This document shows positions 32,712 through 41,608 of a stretch of 64,000 nt of DNA, one piece after another. The position numbers and the translations under genes were made by a program. The stretch lies in contig NZ_AOIM01000009.1 of assembly GCF_000337575.1 (NCBI RefSeq), positions 179,114 to 243,113 on the forward strand, in the 5' to 3' direction. The DNA is from Natrialba hulunbeirensis JCM 10989 (GTDB taxonomy: Archaea > Halobacteriota > Halobacteria > Halobacteriales > Natrialbaceae). Numbering within the stretch: the first letter of the stretch is position 1; the number at the start of each line of letters is the position of its first letter. The notes beneath the pieces are model-generated. The model was not told the origin of the DNA and made no database searches. It saw only the letters and a program-made list of their open reading frames with translations.

Positions 32712-34724
32712 ATGGAGTACCCGACTCGATCAGAAATTCGTTCGCTCTGTACCGAACAGTCCTTCGAACGAGGCGTCAAGTACTATGAGCAGGGTCGGAT
32801 TCAAGCGCTGGAGATCGACGCTGGAGAAATCACTGCAAGCGTTCGTGGATCCCACGATTACGAGGTCTCGATCGATATCGACGACAACACGATTCGGACC
32901 GTCTGTAGTTGCCCCTACGACTACGCTGGAGACTGTAAGCATATCGTCGCTGTACTACTGGCCGTCGAAGAGCGATCATCCGAGTCAACTCATGAGTCAA
33001 CCGAACCATCAGTCAGCTCCGAGACGGTCGATATTGAAGCCCTGATTGATCAGACACCCGAAGACGAACTTCGGACGTTTCTCCTCGATATCATCGAGCA
33101 CGACCGCGATATTCGTGATCGCTTCGTCGCATTTGCTGGTAAAGAGACCGGCAAGACCCTCTACGATTACAAGCAGGATATCGATCGCCTGTTCGAGGAT
33201 GCAGCCGGTCGTCACGGTATGATCGAATACGATATCCACATCGACTTCTCCCAGTATCACGACCTGGCGGCGATGAAACGAGACCGTGGGAACGTTGATA
33301 CGGCGACCGATATCTACCGTGCGTTCGCGGAGACAATCCGCGAAAATATGAATCGAATCGACGACAGCAGCGGGCACTACGGTCGAGAATTGAACCGTGC
33401 CGTCGAGGGGTACGCTGACACGATCGTCGACCAAGAGTATGAACACGCACAAAAGCGACCGCATATCGAATATCTCTTCGAGGAATTTATCCAGGCAGAC
33501 TACGGCTTTGCCAGAGAGGATTACGACGAGGCATTACGCACGATCTGTACAACAAGGGCGGATCTCGAGTACTGGCTTGAGCTGTTTGATGCACACGTTT
33601 CGGGTGGCGACCTCGATCCAGTTGCCCTCGAAGCGTCGGTCGACTCGACAGCGGATACGGCACAAGGTGAGTCCCGAACAGATGTCTCATCGGAGGACGA
33701 GACAGCGGTTTCGAACGCACAGACTGACGAGGAAGCCGACACAACTGACGAATATGAGCGAACTGACGAGATTCTCTATACCTCGGATTTCACGACTGGA
33801 CCGCTCTCGATGGATGACTTTACTGGTGGTACGATCGACGTCGATCATCTTGCAGTCGGTCCACTGGAACTCGAGTACTTCGTCGGTGATGCCTTCGACG
33901 AGTTGCACGTGGACGTTCTCACGACTGTTGAACGACACATGGCAAAGGTCGAATCATCGATCTCCGACGCCTCCGAGTCAGATCTCGTCTCAAAGTTTCA
34001 GAAGTGGCGTATCCTCTCGACGTACGTGTACGTACTGGAAGAGTTCGGTGAGGAAGGGGTTCTCGACACCCTGTACGAGGAAATTCACCTCGAAGACAAA
34101 CGATTCTGCAAGGCGTACGCCGAACGGCTGATCGACCAAGATGACGAAGAACGTGCACTAGAAGCCGTGGAACACGGAATCAATACCTTCCGGTCGACTA
34201 CAGATCCACGTTGGCTCGCGGCCGACCTGTACCAAGATCGAGACCCAGACAGCTACAAGACGTTTCTGAAGCAACTGTTTCTCGATCATTCTGAGTGGGA
34301 CGCCTACGACGAACTGAAGGAAGCCTGTACCGATCGCGAATGGGCGTCGATATACGGGGAGTTCGAGCAAGAACTTCACGAGAATGATCGACAGCGGCTG
34401 ATCTCTATGTACGTCCACGAGATGGATCTAGAGAAGGCGTTTTTCGAACTGAAGGAGACTGAAAACCTGTCGTGGATTCGTCGGTACCAGAATCCCGTTG
34501 CCACAGTCGATCCGAACGAGTATTTCGAGCTATATCGGGAACAACTGATCCCGTTTGCGGCTGGTGATACTGGACGTCGACACTACCGGGAAATTGCAGA
34601 CCACTTAGAGACGATACAGGAGTTGGTTTCTGACGCCCAGTTCGAAGAGTTCGTCGAGTTTCTTAAAGAGCAGCATTCGAATCGGCCAGCATTCCTCGAC
34701 GAACTCGAAAAAGCTGGGTTTTGA
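32712..34724 (+). CDS. SWIM zinc-finger protein
   Basis: A 670-residue protein from the ATG at 32712 (MEYPTRSEIRSLCTEQSFER); a start 12 codons earlier is possible. The SWIM motif CxCx7CxH is present as C65, C67, C75 and H77 (CSCPYDYAGDCKHIVAVLL). SWIM domains bind DNA or protein and often accompany SNF2 helicases. Here the protein stands alone. Residues 110-330 and 430-660 are helical, TPR-like repeats, separated by an acidic linker rich in Asp, Glu and Thr. In haloarchaea such proteins are conserved but uncharacterised. Confidence 0.75.
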   Translation: MEYPTRSEIRSLCTEQSFERGVKYYEQGRIQALEIDAGEITASVRGSHDYEVSIDIDDNTIRTVCSCPYDYAGDCKHIVAVLLAVEERSSESTHESTEPSVSSETVDIEALIDQTPEDELRTFLLDIIEHDRDIRDRFVAFAGKETGKTLYDYKQDIDRLFEDAAGRHGMIEYDIHIDFSQYHDLAAMKRDRGNVDTATDIYRAFAETIRENMNRIDDSSGHYGRELNRAVEGYADTIVDQEYEHAQKRPHIEYLFEEFIQADYGFAREDYDEALRTICTTRADLEYWLELFDAHVSGGDLDPVALEASVDSTADTAQGESRTDVSSEDETAVSNAQTDEEADTTDEYERTDEILYTSDFTTGPLSMDDFTGGTIDVDHLAVGPLELEYFVGDAFDELHVDVLTTVERHMAKVESSISDASESDLVSKFQKWRILSTYVYVLEEFGEEGVLDTLYEEIHLEDKRFCKAYAERLIDQDDEERALEAVEHGINTFRSTTDPRWLAADLYQDRDPDSYKTFLKQLFLDHSEWDAYDELKEACTDREWASIYGEFEQELHENDRQRLISMYVHEMDLEKAFFELKETENLSWIRRYQNPVATVDPNEYFELYREQLIPFAAGDTGRRHYREIADHLETIQELVSDAQFEEFVEFLKEQHSNRPAFLDELEKAGF

Positions 34725-34725
34725 G

Positions 34726-34960
34726 TCACTCGGCAACTTGCTTGAACTCCCTATCGCGACCGACGAACACGTGGACATCTGGTCCGTCTGCTATCGCAGT
34801 CAACTGGTCTACTGTAGCCGGAACAGCGTCAATATCCAGTTCCCAGGGAACCGTATTGAATACGATCGCAAGAGTCCTGTCTGTATTGTTGCCCGTATCG
34901 GGTGCTAAAAGACGTGCGCGACGACTTGACGAGAAAGTGCATAGCCTATGGCGTCACACC
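34726..34960 (-). pseudogene. C-terminal remnant of an unidentified gene
   Basis: On the minus strand one frame reads RTLAIVFNTVPWELDIDAVP, then ATVDQLTAIADGPDVHVFVG and RDREFKQVAE before TGA at 34726-34728. This has the character of real coding sequence. Upstream it meets a stop near 34960 without any start codon. I interpret it as the 3' end of a truncated gene, unidentified. The 5' limit is approximate. Confidence 0.4.
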
Positions 34961-35055
34961 TCACGAAGCGCCTATCTTACCAAGAATTAGGTTGTCTTCG
35001 TTCGAATCGATTGGTAAGGTTGGAGCAGTACGGCGAACTCTACGACGAGTGAGGA

Positions 35056-35526
35056 CTACCTTCCCTCTTCGGGCGCTGGTTCTTCGAATTGGAGCGCCTC
35101 TTGGACGGCATCAGGAAGCGATGGCCGCGGAGCTGTTTCGTGTCGGCGAACTTTCTCTGATTTGTTCGTCTCTTCGTAGACTGCCCGGGCGACCGGGACA
35201 CCACGAAGGAAGTTGTGTTCGTACAGTACGTCGACGCCACGTTCGGTTGGGCCCCAAAACCGAGACGGCAGATCACGTGTGGAGATGTTCGGCTCGTGGA
35301 CGTAGACGTCCAAGAGGCCGGCCTCTTGAAGCGTCTCGAGTTGATCGAGAATCGCCCCCTCATTTTTCTGGATCATGTAGGTGAGTTCGGCAAGCGACGC
35401 GAGGTGGTGAGGATGGCCCAGCAAACACTGGACGATCAGGTGACGAGTCTCCTGGGAGAGTAACTCCCGCATTTCGCGTTGCTCGGCGAAAGGGTCATCG
35501 AAGACATCGTCCGCCGTATGGCTCAT
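35056..35526 (-). CDS. ArsR-like winged-helix regulator
   Basis: A 156-residue protein from the ATG at 35526 (MSHTADDVFDDPFAEQREMR). The winged helix spans about 20-85: LLSQETRHLIVQCLLGHPHH, SLAELTYMIQKNEGAILDQL and TLQEAGLLDVYVHEP. A conserved stretch RFWGPTERGVDVLYEHNFL follows, then a proline-rich tail. This family is common in haloarchaea and often lies beside a gene like that at 35641, as here, in divergent orientation. The two probably share a regulated promoter region. Confidence 0.75.
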   Translation of the reverse strand: MSHTADDVFDDPFAEQREMRELLSQETRHLIVQCLLGHPHHLASLAELTYMIQKNEGAILDQLETLQEAGLLDVYVHEPNISTRDLPSRFWGPTERGVDVLYEHNFLRGVPVARAVYEETNKSEKVRRHETAPRPSLPDAVQEALQFEEPAPEEGR

Positions 35527-35640
35527 AGTGGACTGTAGCATAGCTCTGCATTTAACGATTTGGGACAACTAAGTGAGTACATATCCCAAATAACTAAGTT
35601 AATCAGAAGACGTATCACTGTACCAGTTGTCGAACGAAAT

Positions 35641-36420
35641 ATGACAACTCCATCTGTACCGCCGAACGCCGGACAAATTATGGGTGCTGTCCGTCGCGCT
35701 CTGCGCAACGTTGATGTCACACCGACAGAAGCGATGGATATTCTCTCGTGGGCACAGGACGAACTCCCAGCCATCTACGAACGGGATCAGACGGCATATC
35801 TCGTCTTGGGAAGTTATCGGTCGCCCTATATCCGCCGGGTGCGGTCGGTAAGTGATCGACTCAATCGCCGCTACGGGACCTATGCCTTCCTGATCGGCGA
35901 TCTGGACGATATCGATGTCTCACGACTCCCCGAGTTTCGCGTCAAGTTTCATCTGACAGCGGCGCTCGCCGACTACATCACGACCATTATCGAGCAGGAT
36001 GCAGGCGGCGAGATTAACGAACTGGGCAAACTTTCGGAGACAGAATATTTCAGGAAGACGCATGTCCTGCCGCGAGGCTACCGGTGGGACACAGAATCAA
36101 ATCTTCGAGACAGGGAAGACGTATTCGCTGCAGCGGCTCAAATCGAGGCCGCAACTGGTGCTGACGAGGAGACGAAGCAGTCCGAGTTATCGAAACTTGT
36201 CGATCGAGCCACTACGGCTGGGATTGACGTGACTGTCGATGATCTCACAGAGTGGCTTGCCGATCATGAGTTAGCGGTTCCCTCCTACAGCTGGGTCCAG
36301 TTGAACGATTTCAGACTGTTCGAGTTGCAGGACCGGTGTTACCCATGGCTAACCGAAGATGAGTTGGTAGAACGAACAGACGAATTACCAGGTTCTCCGC
36401 GACCTCAGTGGGAGGAATGA
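35641..36420 (+). CDS. Conserved haloarchaeal protein, partner of the winged-helix gene
   Basis: A 259-residue protein from the ATG at 35641 (MTTPSVPPNAGQIMGAVRRA). It has a conserved core: YLVLGSYRSPYIRRVRSVSD and YAFLIGDLDDIDVSRLPEFR, which look like alternating strands and helices of a small alpha/beta domain. The C-terminal half is helical. No catalytic motif is recognised. Divergent from the ArsR-like gene with 114 bases between starts. Last gene before the island's right boundary. Confidence 0.6.
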   Translation: MTTPSVPPNAGQIMGAVRRALRNVDVTPTEAMDILSWAQDELPAIYERDQTAYLVLGSYRSPYIRRVRSVSDRLNRRYGTYAFLIGDLDDIDVSRLPEFRVKFHLTAALADYITTIIEQDAGGEINELGKLSETEYFRKTHVLPRGYRWDTESNLRDREDVFAAAAQIEAATGADEETKQSELSKLVDRATTAGIDVTVDDLTEWLADHELAVPSYSWVQLNDFRLFELQDRCYPWLTEDELVERTDELPGSPRPQWEE

Positions 36421-36701
36421 TAATGACTTTACATATATTTAGAGATTTCGATTTTTAGCCAGTAGAGTATGGAGATAATGGCGTGGCTGTATTGGTTGGC
36501 AAATTAGATGTTCGGGGTTTGTCCGCGTCTTTTAAATACCGAAATCGTTCATCGAATGTGGATTGCCCATAAGGCATCGCTCCGGGGATTTATGTAGAAA
36601 GGCCCGAAAATAACTGGTAGCCACCGAGTCAGAGTCAATATAGACGGGAAAAACCGAGATCGGCCGTACTTGCTTGCGATTTCCGTTTGTGAGCGAGGCG
36701 T
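36421..36701. other. Intergenic region at the right end of the island
   Basis: AT-rich stretch (TTTACATATATTTAGAG near 36427) before the tRNA-Glu scar. No gene recognised. No integrase is visible here, so it should be at the island's other end. Confidence 0.4.
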
Positions 36702-36746
36702 GCCCTCTCACGGCAATGACCAGGGTTCGAATCCCTGTCGGAGCAC
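36702..36746 (+). other. attR-type duplication of the tRNA-Glu(CTC) 3' half
   Basis: The sequence contains the anticodon arm TGCC-CTCTCAC-GGCA (anticodon CTC), the variable region, the T arm CAGGGTTCGAATCCCTG and the 3' acceptor strand TCGGAGC plus discriminator A. The 5' half (D arm and 5' acceptor) is missing upstream. This is the scar left when an element integrates into the 3' part of a tRNA gene. The orientation places the element to the left and the intact tRNA-Glu outside the window. Confidence 0.85.
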
Positions 36747-37121
36747 TTCTTCACTTTCGATACGTTGCCGAGCCACTGCAGTCGTTGTTTTACAGAATCG
36801 GGTACCGAGCCCGGCTCTGTCCCGTCTGATGCGGGACGCACTCGAGCGCCCCAAATTCGATACACGCCAATTCGAAATTGAATGGTGGTGAACTCGATTT
36901 ATATCCTGTGTCTGGATAGTCTTCAAATATTGTTTTCCAAATTGTAGTAAATCTCCATGGTGTGGGGGCTGTTGTCCCTGTTGAACCTGTCGCTACAAAT
37001 AAACGAGATATCGTGTGTCAACCGTTCACTCAAACCATCGGTAACTATCACGGAAAACGATGGATGACGGCCGTCTAACGGCCTGCAAGGCTTTTTTACT
37101 ATCCGACTACACGTCTTTGTT
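36747..37121. other. Intergenic region, core side of the island boundary
   Basis: About 375 bases between the tRNA scar and ppc. The sequence ACGGCCGTCTAACGGCC (near 37068) can form a small hairpin. The ppc promoter is at the right end. No gene recognised. Confidence 0.4.
37091..37100 (+). promoter_or_regulatory. TATA element of ppc
   Basis: CTTTTTTACT lies about 22-31 bases before the ATG at 37122, consistent with a leaderless transcript. Confidence 0.45.
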
Positions 37122-39836
37122 ATGCAACTCCACAACAGGGATGTCCGACAGGACGTCCGAGAACTCGGTGCACTACTCGGCGACGTTCTCGAGGACCAGA
37201 CCTCACGACAGGCCTTCGAGACGGTCGAATCGTGTCGGCGAGCGGCAATCGACTACCGGGCTGGCGAACTCGAGTCCCGTGACTCACTCATCGCCGAACT
37301 CGAGGGACTGTCGCCACACCAGCAACGCATCGTCGCGCGGGGGTTCACCTCGTACTTCGAACTGATCAACCTGGCCGAAGAGCGAGAGCGGGTGCGCTCG
37401 ATCCGCACTGAGTCCCAGGAGGGGACACTCGAGGACAGCCTCGAAACGGCGGCGGCAGAACTCGGTGAGGAGGATATCGAGACGGTACAGCAGGTACTCG
37501 ATGACGTGCTGATCGAGCCCACGTTTACGGCGCATCCGACCGAGGCGCGACGCAAGACGGTCAAGTCGAAGCTACGCGCGATTTCGATGGCACTCGAGAC
37601 GCTCGACGAGCGGCTGTTGACCGACAAGGAGTCGGGGCAGGTCTGGGCGGACATCGACTCGGAGGTGACGAGCCTCTGGCAGACGCCCCAGGTTCGCAAC
37701 CGCCAGCCCGAACCGGAGGACGAGGCCCGAAACGTTCAGTGGTACCTGCAGAACACGCTGTTCGACGTAGTCGGTGAGATTTACGACGAGTTCGCCGACG
37801 CGATCGACGAGGAGGTGGCGAGCGACCTCGATATTCCGAAGCTGTTCGAGTTCCGCTCGTGGGCCGGCAGCGACCGCGACGGCAACCCCTACGTGACGCC
37901 GGACGTGACCGCGCGGACGCTCGAACGCCAGCGGTCGGTCGTCCTCGACCGCTACCGGGAACAGCTCAAACGGCTCTCTGGTGTGTTGAGTCAGGACGGC
38001 AGCCGGATCGACCCCGGCTCCGAGTTCCAGGCGGCACTCGAGTCGGATCGCGAGCGGCTGCCGGGGACCGCCAGGACCGCGGCGGAACGCTACCCGGACG
38101 AACCCTACCGCCAGAAACTCAAGCTGATGCGCGAGCGGCTTGACCGCGTGGGTGACGTTCGACCGGGCGGCTACGACGACGCCGAGGAACTGCGAGCCGA
38201 CCTCACGGCCATCGCTACGAGCCTGCGGGACAACGGCGCGGCGAGCGTCGTCGAGGCCCACGTCGATCCGATTCGACGGCAGGTCGCCACGTTCGACTTC
38301 TCGCTCGCGAGTCTCGACCTGCGAGACCACCAGCAGAAACACACCGACGCGATCGCGGAGGCACTCGAGTCCGAGGGGATCGACTACCACGCCCTGTCCG
38401 AAGACGAACGGGCGGAGCTGTTGACCGACGCAATCTTGCAGGACGAACCGGTGATCGACCTGGCCGATGCGGTGAGCGACGATCTCTCGGACGACTCCGC
38501 GCGCGTTCTGCGGCTGTTCGACAGCCTCGCCGACTGGCAACGCGAGTACGGCGTCGAGGCGATCGACACCTACTGCATCTCGATGACCGAGGAGCCGAGC
38601 CACGTCCTCGAGGTGCTGTTCCTGGCCGACCAGGCCGGTGTCGTCTCGCTGCCGGAACACTGTGGTATCGACGTCGTCCCGCTGCTCGAGACCGAGTACG
38701 CGCTTTCGGGGGCGCGCCGGATTATGGGCTCGCTGTTCGAGAACGAGGCCTACGTCCAGGCGCTCGAAGCGCGCGGGCGCACCCAGGAGATCATGCTCGG
38801 CTACTCCGACTCGAACAAGGAGAACGGCTTCCTGGCGGCGAACTGGTCGCTGTACAAGAATCAGCGTCGGCTCGGCGAGATCTGTGACGACCACGACGTG
38901 ACGATGCGGCTGTTCCACGGCCGTGGTGGCTCCATCTCGCGGGGTGGCGGCCCGATGAACGAAGCGCTGCTCGCGCTGCCAAACAGCACCGTGACGGGCC
39001 AGGTCAAGTTCACCGAGCAGGGCGAGGCGATCGCCGAGAAGTACGCCAACCCGCGCATCGCCGAGCGCAACATCGAGCAGATGCTCAACGCCCAGCTTCG
39101 GGCGCGCCTCTACGCGAAAGACCAGCCCGAAGACGAGATTCGCGAGGAGTGGATCGAGGCCATGGAGACAATGGCCGACGCGGCCCGCCGCGAGTACCGC
39201 GACCTCCTGGAGAGCGACGGCTTCGTCCGGTACTTCGAACAGGCGACGCCGATTACCGTCATCGAGGACCTGGACCTCGGCTCGCGGCCCGCCTCGCGTT
39301 CCGGCGAGCGGACCGTCGAGGACCTGCGGGCGATTCCGTGGGTGTTCTCCTGGACCCAGTCCCGGTGCATCCTGCCGGGCTGGTACGCCATTGCGACGGG
39401 AATCGACGCGTACCTGGATGGCGATGGGCCACAAGACGACGGCGGCGACGTGGAGACGCTCCAGACCATGTACGAGGAGTGGCCGTTCTTCCGAACCACG
39501 CTCGACAACGCCGCGCTCTCGCTCTCGCGGACCGAACTCGAAATCGCCGAGCAGTACGCGAACCTCGCGGACGAGGATCTGCGCGAGCAGTTCTTCCCAC
39601 GGCTGACCGGCGAGTACGAGCGCGCAGCCGACCTGATCACCGACATCGGCCAGCGCGACCAGCTTCACACCCGCGACTGGCTCGGTGAGAACCTGGAGCG
39701 ACGAAACCCCTACGTCGACCCACTGAACCTGCTTCAGACGTACCTTCTCGACAGAACCCACCGGACCGACATCGAAGAACGAACGCTCCGGCTGACGGTG
39801 AAGGGGATCGCGGCGGGGATGAAAAACACTGGGTAA
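37122..39836 (+). CDS. ppc: Phosphoenolpyruvate carboxylase
   Basis: A 904-residue protein of the bacterial-type PEP carboxylase family, which adds bicarbonate to phosphoenolpyruvate to give oxaloacetate and refills the citric acid cycle. Signature motifs are present: catalytic His138 in FTAHPTEARRKTV, GSDRDGNPYV near 249, GYSDSNKENGF near 560, and the substrate loop FHGRGGSISRGGGP near 597. Length matches the family. It is a cytoplasmic core gene, monocistronic here, with high GC unlike the island. The long open frames on its opposite strand are composition shadows. Confidence 0.97.
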   Translation: MQLHNRDVRQDVRELGALLGDVLEDQTSRQAFETVESCRRAAIDYRAGELESRDSLIAELEGLSPHQQRIVARGFTSYFELINLAEERERVRSIRTESQEGTLEDSLETAAAELGEEDIETVQQVLDDVLIEPTFTAHPTEARRKTVKSKLRAISMALETLDERLLTDKESGQVWADIDSEVTSLWQTPQVRNRQPEPEDEARNVQWYLQNTLFDVVGEIYDEFADAIDEEVASDLDIPKLFEFRSWAGSDRDGNPYVTPDVTARTLERQRSVVLDRYREQLKRLSGVLSQDGSRIDPGSEFQAALESDRERLPGTARTAAERYPDEPYRQKLKLMRERLDRVGDVRPGGYDDAEELRADLTAIATSLRDNGAASVVEAHVDPIRRQVATFDFSLASLDLRDHQQKHTDAIAEALESEGIDYHALSEDERAELLTDAILQDEPVIDLADAVSDDLSDDSARVLRLFDSLADWQREYGVEAIDTYCISMTEEPSHVLEVLFLADQAGVVSLPEHCGIDVVPLLETEYALSGARRIMGSLFENEAYVQALEARGRTQEIMLGYSDSNKENGFLAANWSLYKNQRRLGEICDDHDVTMRLFHGRGGSISRGGGPMNEALLALPNSTVTGQVKFTEQGEAIAEKYANPRIAERNIEQMLNAQLRARLYAKDQPEDEIREEWIEAMETMADAARREYRDLLESDGFVRYFEQATPITVIEDLDLGSRPASRSGERTVEDLRAIPWVFSWTQSRCILPGWYAIATGIDAYLDGDGPQDDGGDVETLQTMYEEWPFFRTTLDNAALSLSRTELEIAEQYANLADEDLREQFFPRLTGEYERAADLITDIGQRDQLHTRDWLGENLERRNPYVDPLNLLQTYLLDRTHRTDIEERTLRLTVKGIAAGMKNTG

Positions 39837-39904
39837 GCATACGTTCGACGGCGTACGGTACTCGAGTACGGCCTCGCGCTACTCGCTACTCGGTCTCTCT
39901 TTCA

Positions 39905-40066
39905 CTACTCGAGGCGGTGGAACTGATACAGTTCGAGCGCGAACCCAATGAGACCGACAGGGAGAGCTAGCAGCAAGAACGCGCCGCCGAACTCGAGTGC
40001 CAGTTCGCCGAAGCCGCCGACGAGCGCGAGTACGAGTGCGAATCGCTGGAACGCAGCGCCGATCAT
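39905..40066 (-). CDS. Small membrane protein downstream of moxR
   Basis: A 53-residue protein: MIGAAFQRFALVLALVGGFG, then ELALEFGGAFLLLALPVGLI and a C-terminal ELYQFHRLE. Two hydrophobic helices are evident. It starts 7 bases after the moxR stop on the same strand, so it belongs to that operon. Function unknown; small membrane proteins often accompany MoxR ATPases. Confidence 0.65.
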   Translation of the reverse strand: MIGAAFQRFALVLALVGGFGELALEFGGAFLLLALPVGLIGFALELYQFHRLE

Positions 40067-40073
40067 CTATTGG

Positions 40074-41027
40074 CTACTCCTCGACAGTCGGCACCGGCAC
40101 CGACTCCAGCACCCCACTGACAACCTGCGACTTCGCGACGCCGTTGACTGTCGCATCCGGTGTCAACACCAACCTGTGGGCCAGTACCGGCTGGGCAACG
40201 CGCTTGATGTCGTCCGGCGTCACGTACGATCGACCGACAATCGTCGCATACGCCCGTGCCGCCTCGAACAGCCGCTGGGTCCCGCGCGGCGACACGCCCG
40301 TCTCGACGCGGCCATCCGCGCGGGTTTCGCGGGTGAGCGCGGCAACGTACTCGAGGAGATCTTCGTCGACCCGAACCGTTTCTGGTACCTCCCGGAGTTG
40401 CCCGACCTGATCGTGTTCGAGGACGGCCTCGACGGACGGGCTGGTCGTCTCCCGGTCGGCGCGGCGGCGGAGGAGTTCGACCTCGCCGGCTTCGTCGGGG
40501 TAGCCCATCGACGTTTTGACGAGGAACCGGTCGACCTGTGCTTCGGGGAGCGGGAAGGTTCCTTCTTGTTCGACGGGGTTCTGGGTGGCGATGACGACGA
40601 AGGGGTCGGGGAGCTGGCGGGTTTCGCCGTCGACGGTGACCTGGCCTTCCTCCATGGCTTCGAGGAGGGCGGCCTGGGTTTTCGGCGGCGCACGGTTGAT
40701 TTCGTCGGCGAGGACGACGTTCGCGAAGATGGGACCTTTGTTGAACTCGAAGGTGCGCTCGCGCTCGTTGAAGATGTGGGTGCCGGTGACGTCGGCGGGG
40801 AGCAGGTCGGGGGTGAACTGGATGCGTGAGAACGAGAGGCCGAGCGCGGTGGCGACGCTGCGGGCGGTGAGCGTCTTGCCGGTGCCGGGGACGTCCTCGA
40901 CGAGGACGTGGCCGCGGCCGACGACGCCGACGAGGATGTCTTCGGGGAACGCGCGGTCGCAGATGACGGCGTTGTCGATGGTCTGGAGGACGGCCGAACA
41001 CTCGCTACTGGCCTGGGTGACGTCCAT
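40074..41027 (-). CDS. MoxR-family AAA ATPase
   Basis: A 317-residue protein from the ATG at 41027 (MDVTQASSECSAVLQTIDNA). Walker A is DVPGTGKT at 45-52; Walker B is LADEIN with D108-E109. Sensor 1 lies in VIATQNPVEQEGTFPLPEAQ and the C-terminal lid domain at about 230-310. MoxR ATPases act as chaperones in maturation of protein complexes, often with DUF58 and von Willebrand-type proteins. Those partners are not adjacent here; only the 53-residue membrane protein follows. The frame is open a further nine codons upstream (ATG at 41054). Confidence 0.9.
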   Translation of the reverse strand: MDVTQASSECSAVLQTIDNAVICDRAFPEDILVGVVGRGHVLVEDVPGTGKTLTARSVATALGLSFSRIQFTPDLLPADVTGTHIFNERERTFEFNKGPIFANVVLADEINRAPPKTQAALLEAMEEGQVTVDGETRQLPDPFVVIATQNPVEQEGTFPLPEAQVDRFLVKTSMGYPDEAGEVELLRRRADRETTSPSVEAVLEHDQVGQLREVPETVRVDEDLLEYVAALTRETRADGRVETGVSPRGTQRLFEAARAYATIVGRSYVTPDDIKRVAQPVLAHRLVLTPDATVNGVAKSQVVSGVLESVPVPTVEE

Positions 41028-41229
41028 GGAAACGCCGTCGGCCGCTCGTGTCAAATGAGTTTCGCTCGCGGTGAGTTCCGTCGTGCGTGGGCGGGGGCTG
41101 TGTCCGTCTGTGTTCGTGTATGCTCGTGGTAGTTCGATCGCTGACGTTCGATAGAGTGTCCGTGAACCGCTCCCAACCTGGGAAACAGATCGAAACCGGT
41201 AAAAACGATACCCGAGTACAAACAGGTGA

Positions 41230-41314
41230 GCCGAGATAGCCTAGCCCGGCCAAGGCGGCAGATTCGAAATCTGCTGTCCTCACGGACTCGGGAGTTCAAA
41301 TCTCCCTCTCGGCG
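41230..41314 (+). tRNA. tRNA-Ser(CGA)
   Basis: The 85-base gene has acceptor arms GCCGAGA and TCTCGGC with discriminator G, and an anticodon arm CAGAT-TTCGAAA-type loop giving anticodon CGA. The long variable arm around TGTCCTCACGGACT marks class II tRNA-Ser. The T arm is GGGAG-TTCAAAT-CTCCC. CCA is not encoded, as usual in haloarchaea. Partial copies of its 3' end follow at 41446 and 41589. Confidence 0.92.
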
Positions 41315-41409
41315 TTTTTGGAGCAACAAATCGATGAGCGGCGCATAGCGACGCGAATCAACGAGTTGCTGCAAAACGACACAGAGATTTGAATCAGGGA
41401 GGTCGCACG

Positions 41410-41430
41410 CTCGCGAACGAAGTGAGCGAG
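41410..41430. repeat. Haloarchaeal REP-like hairpin
   Basis: CTCGC (41410-41414) pairs with GCGAG (41426-41430) around GAACGAAGTGA. The sequence CGAACGAAGTGAGCG is a frequent haloarchaeal extragenic palindrome core. It sits inside an inverted repeat, GAGATTTGAA (41384-41393) and TTCAAATCTC (41446-41455). Confidence 0.55.
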
Positions 41431-41445
41431 AGCGTCCGACTGTGG

Positions 41446-41465
41446 TTCAAATCTCCCTCTCGGCG
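41446..41465 (+). repeat. Second copy of tRNA-Ser 3' end
   Basis: TTCAAATCTCCCTCTCGGCG is identical to tRNA bases 41295-41314, 151 bases downstream. It contains half of the T arm, the acceptor 3' strand and the discriminator. Confidence 0.85.
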
Positions 41466-41514
41466 TTTTCCGCGAACTAACACCTCTGAGCACCGCGTAG
41501 CGTGTGCTCAGAAT

Positions 41515-41536
41515 CCGTGAGCGAAAACGCTCACGG
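41515..41536. repeat. Perfect 9-bp hairpin
   Basis: CCGTGAGCG (41515-41523) and CGCTCACGG (41528-41536) enclose AAAA. A second hairpin, GAGCAC/GTGCTC (41488-41509), lies just upstream. Both are within the second tandem unit. Confidence 0.6.
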
Positions 41537-41550
41537 GAATTTGAACGAGG

Positions 41551-41582
41551 CCAGACGCGCGCAACGAAGTGAGCACGTCTGG
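41551..41582. repeat. Second REP-like hairpin
   Basis: CCAGACG (41551-41557) pairs with CGTCTGG (41576-41582) around CGCGCAACGAAGTGAGCA. It shares AACGAAGTGAGC with the hairpin at 41410, and is again flanked by ATTTGAAC and GTTCAAAT. Confidence 0.55.
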
Positions 41583-41588
41583 ACGTTG

Positions 41589-41608
41589 TTCAAATCTCCC
41601 TCTCGGCG
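41589..41608 (+). repeat. Third copy of tRNA-Ser 3' end
   Basis: Another identical TTCAAATCTCCCTCTCGGCG, 143 bases after the second copy. Followed by CTTCTACAGCAACCAACA, which partly resembles the sequence after the other two copies. Confidence 0.85.

Noticed and set aside
34721-34990. 89-codon plus-strand frame after the SWIM gene
   Set aside because: Ser/Thr/Arg-rich shadow of the minus-strand remnant, which reads better as protein.
36672-36746. A complete tRNA-Glu gene
   Set aside because: The 5' acceptor strand and D arm are absent at the required distance; only the 3' half is present.
37572-39761. 729-codon open frame on the minus strand opposite ppc
   Set aside because: It mirrors the GC-rich codon pattern of ppc, shows no protein family pattern and has no promoter of its own.
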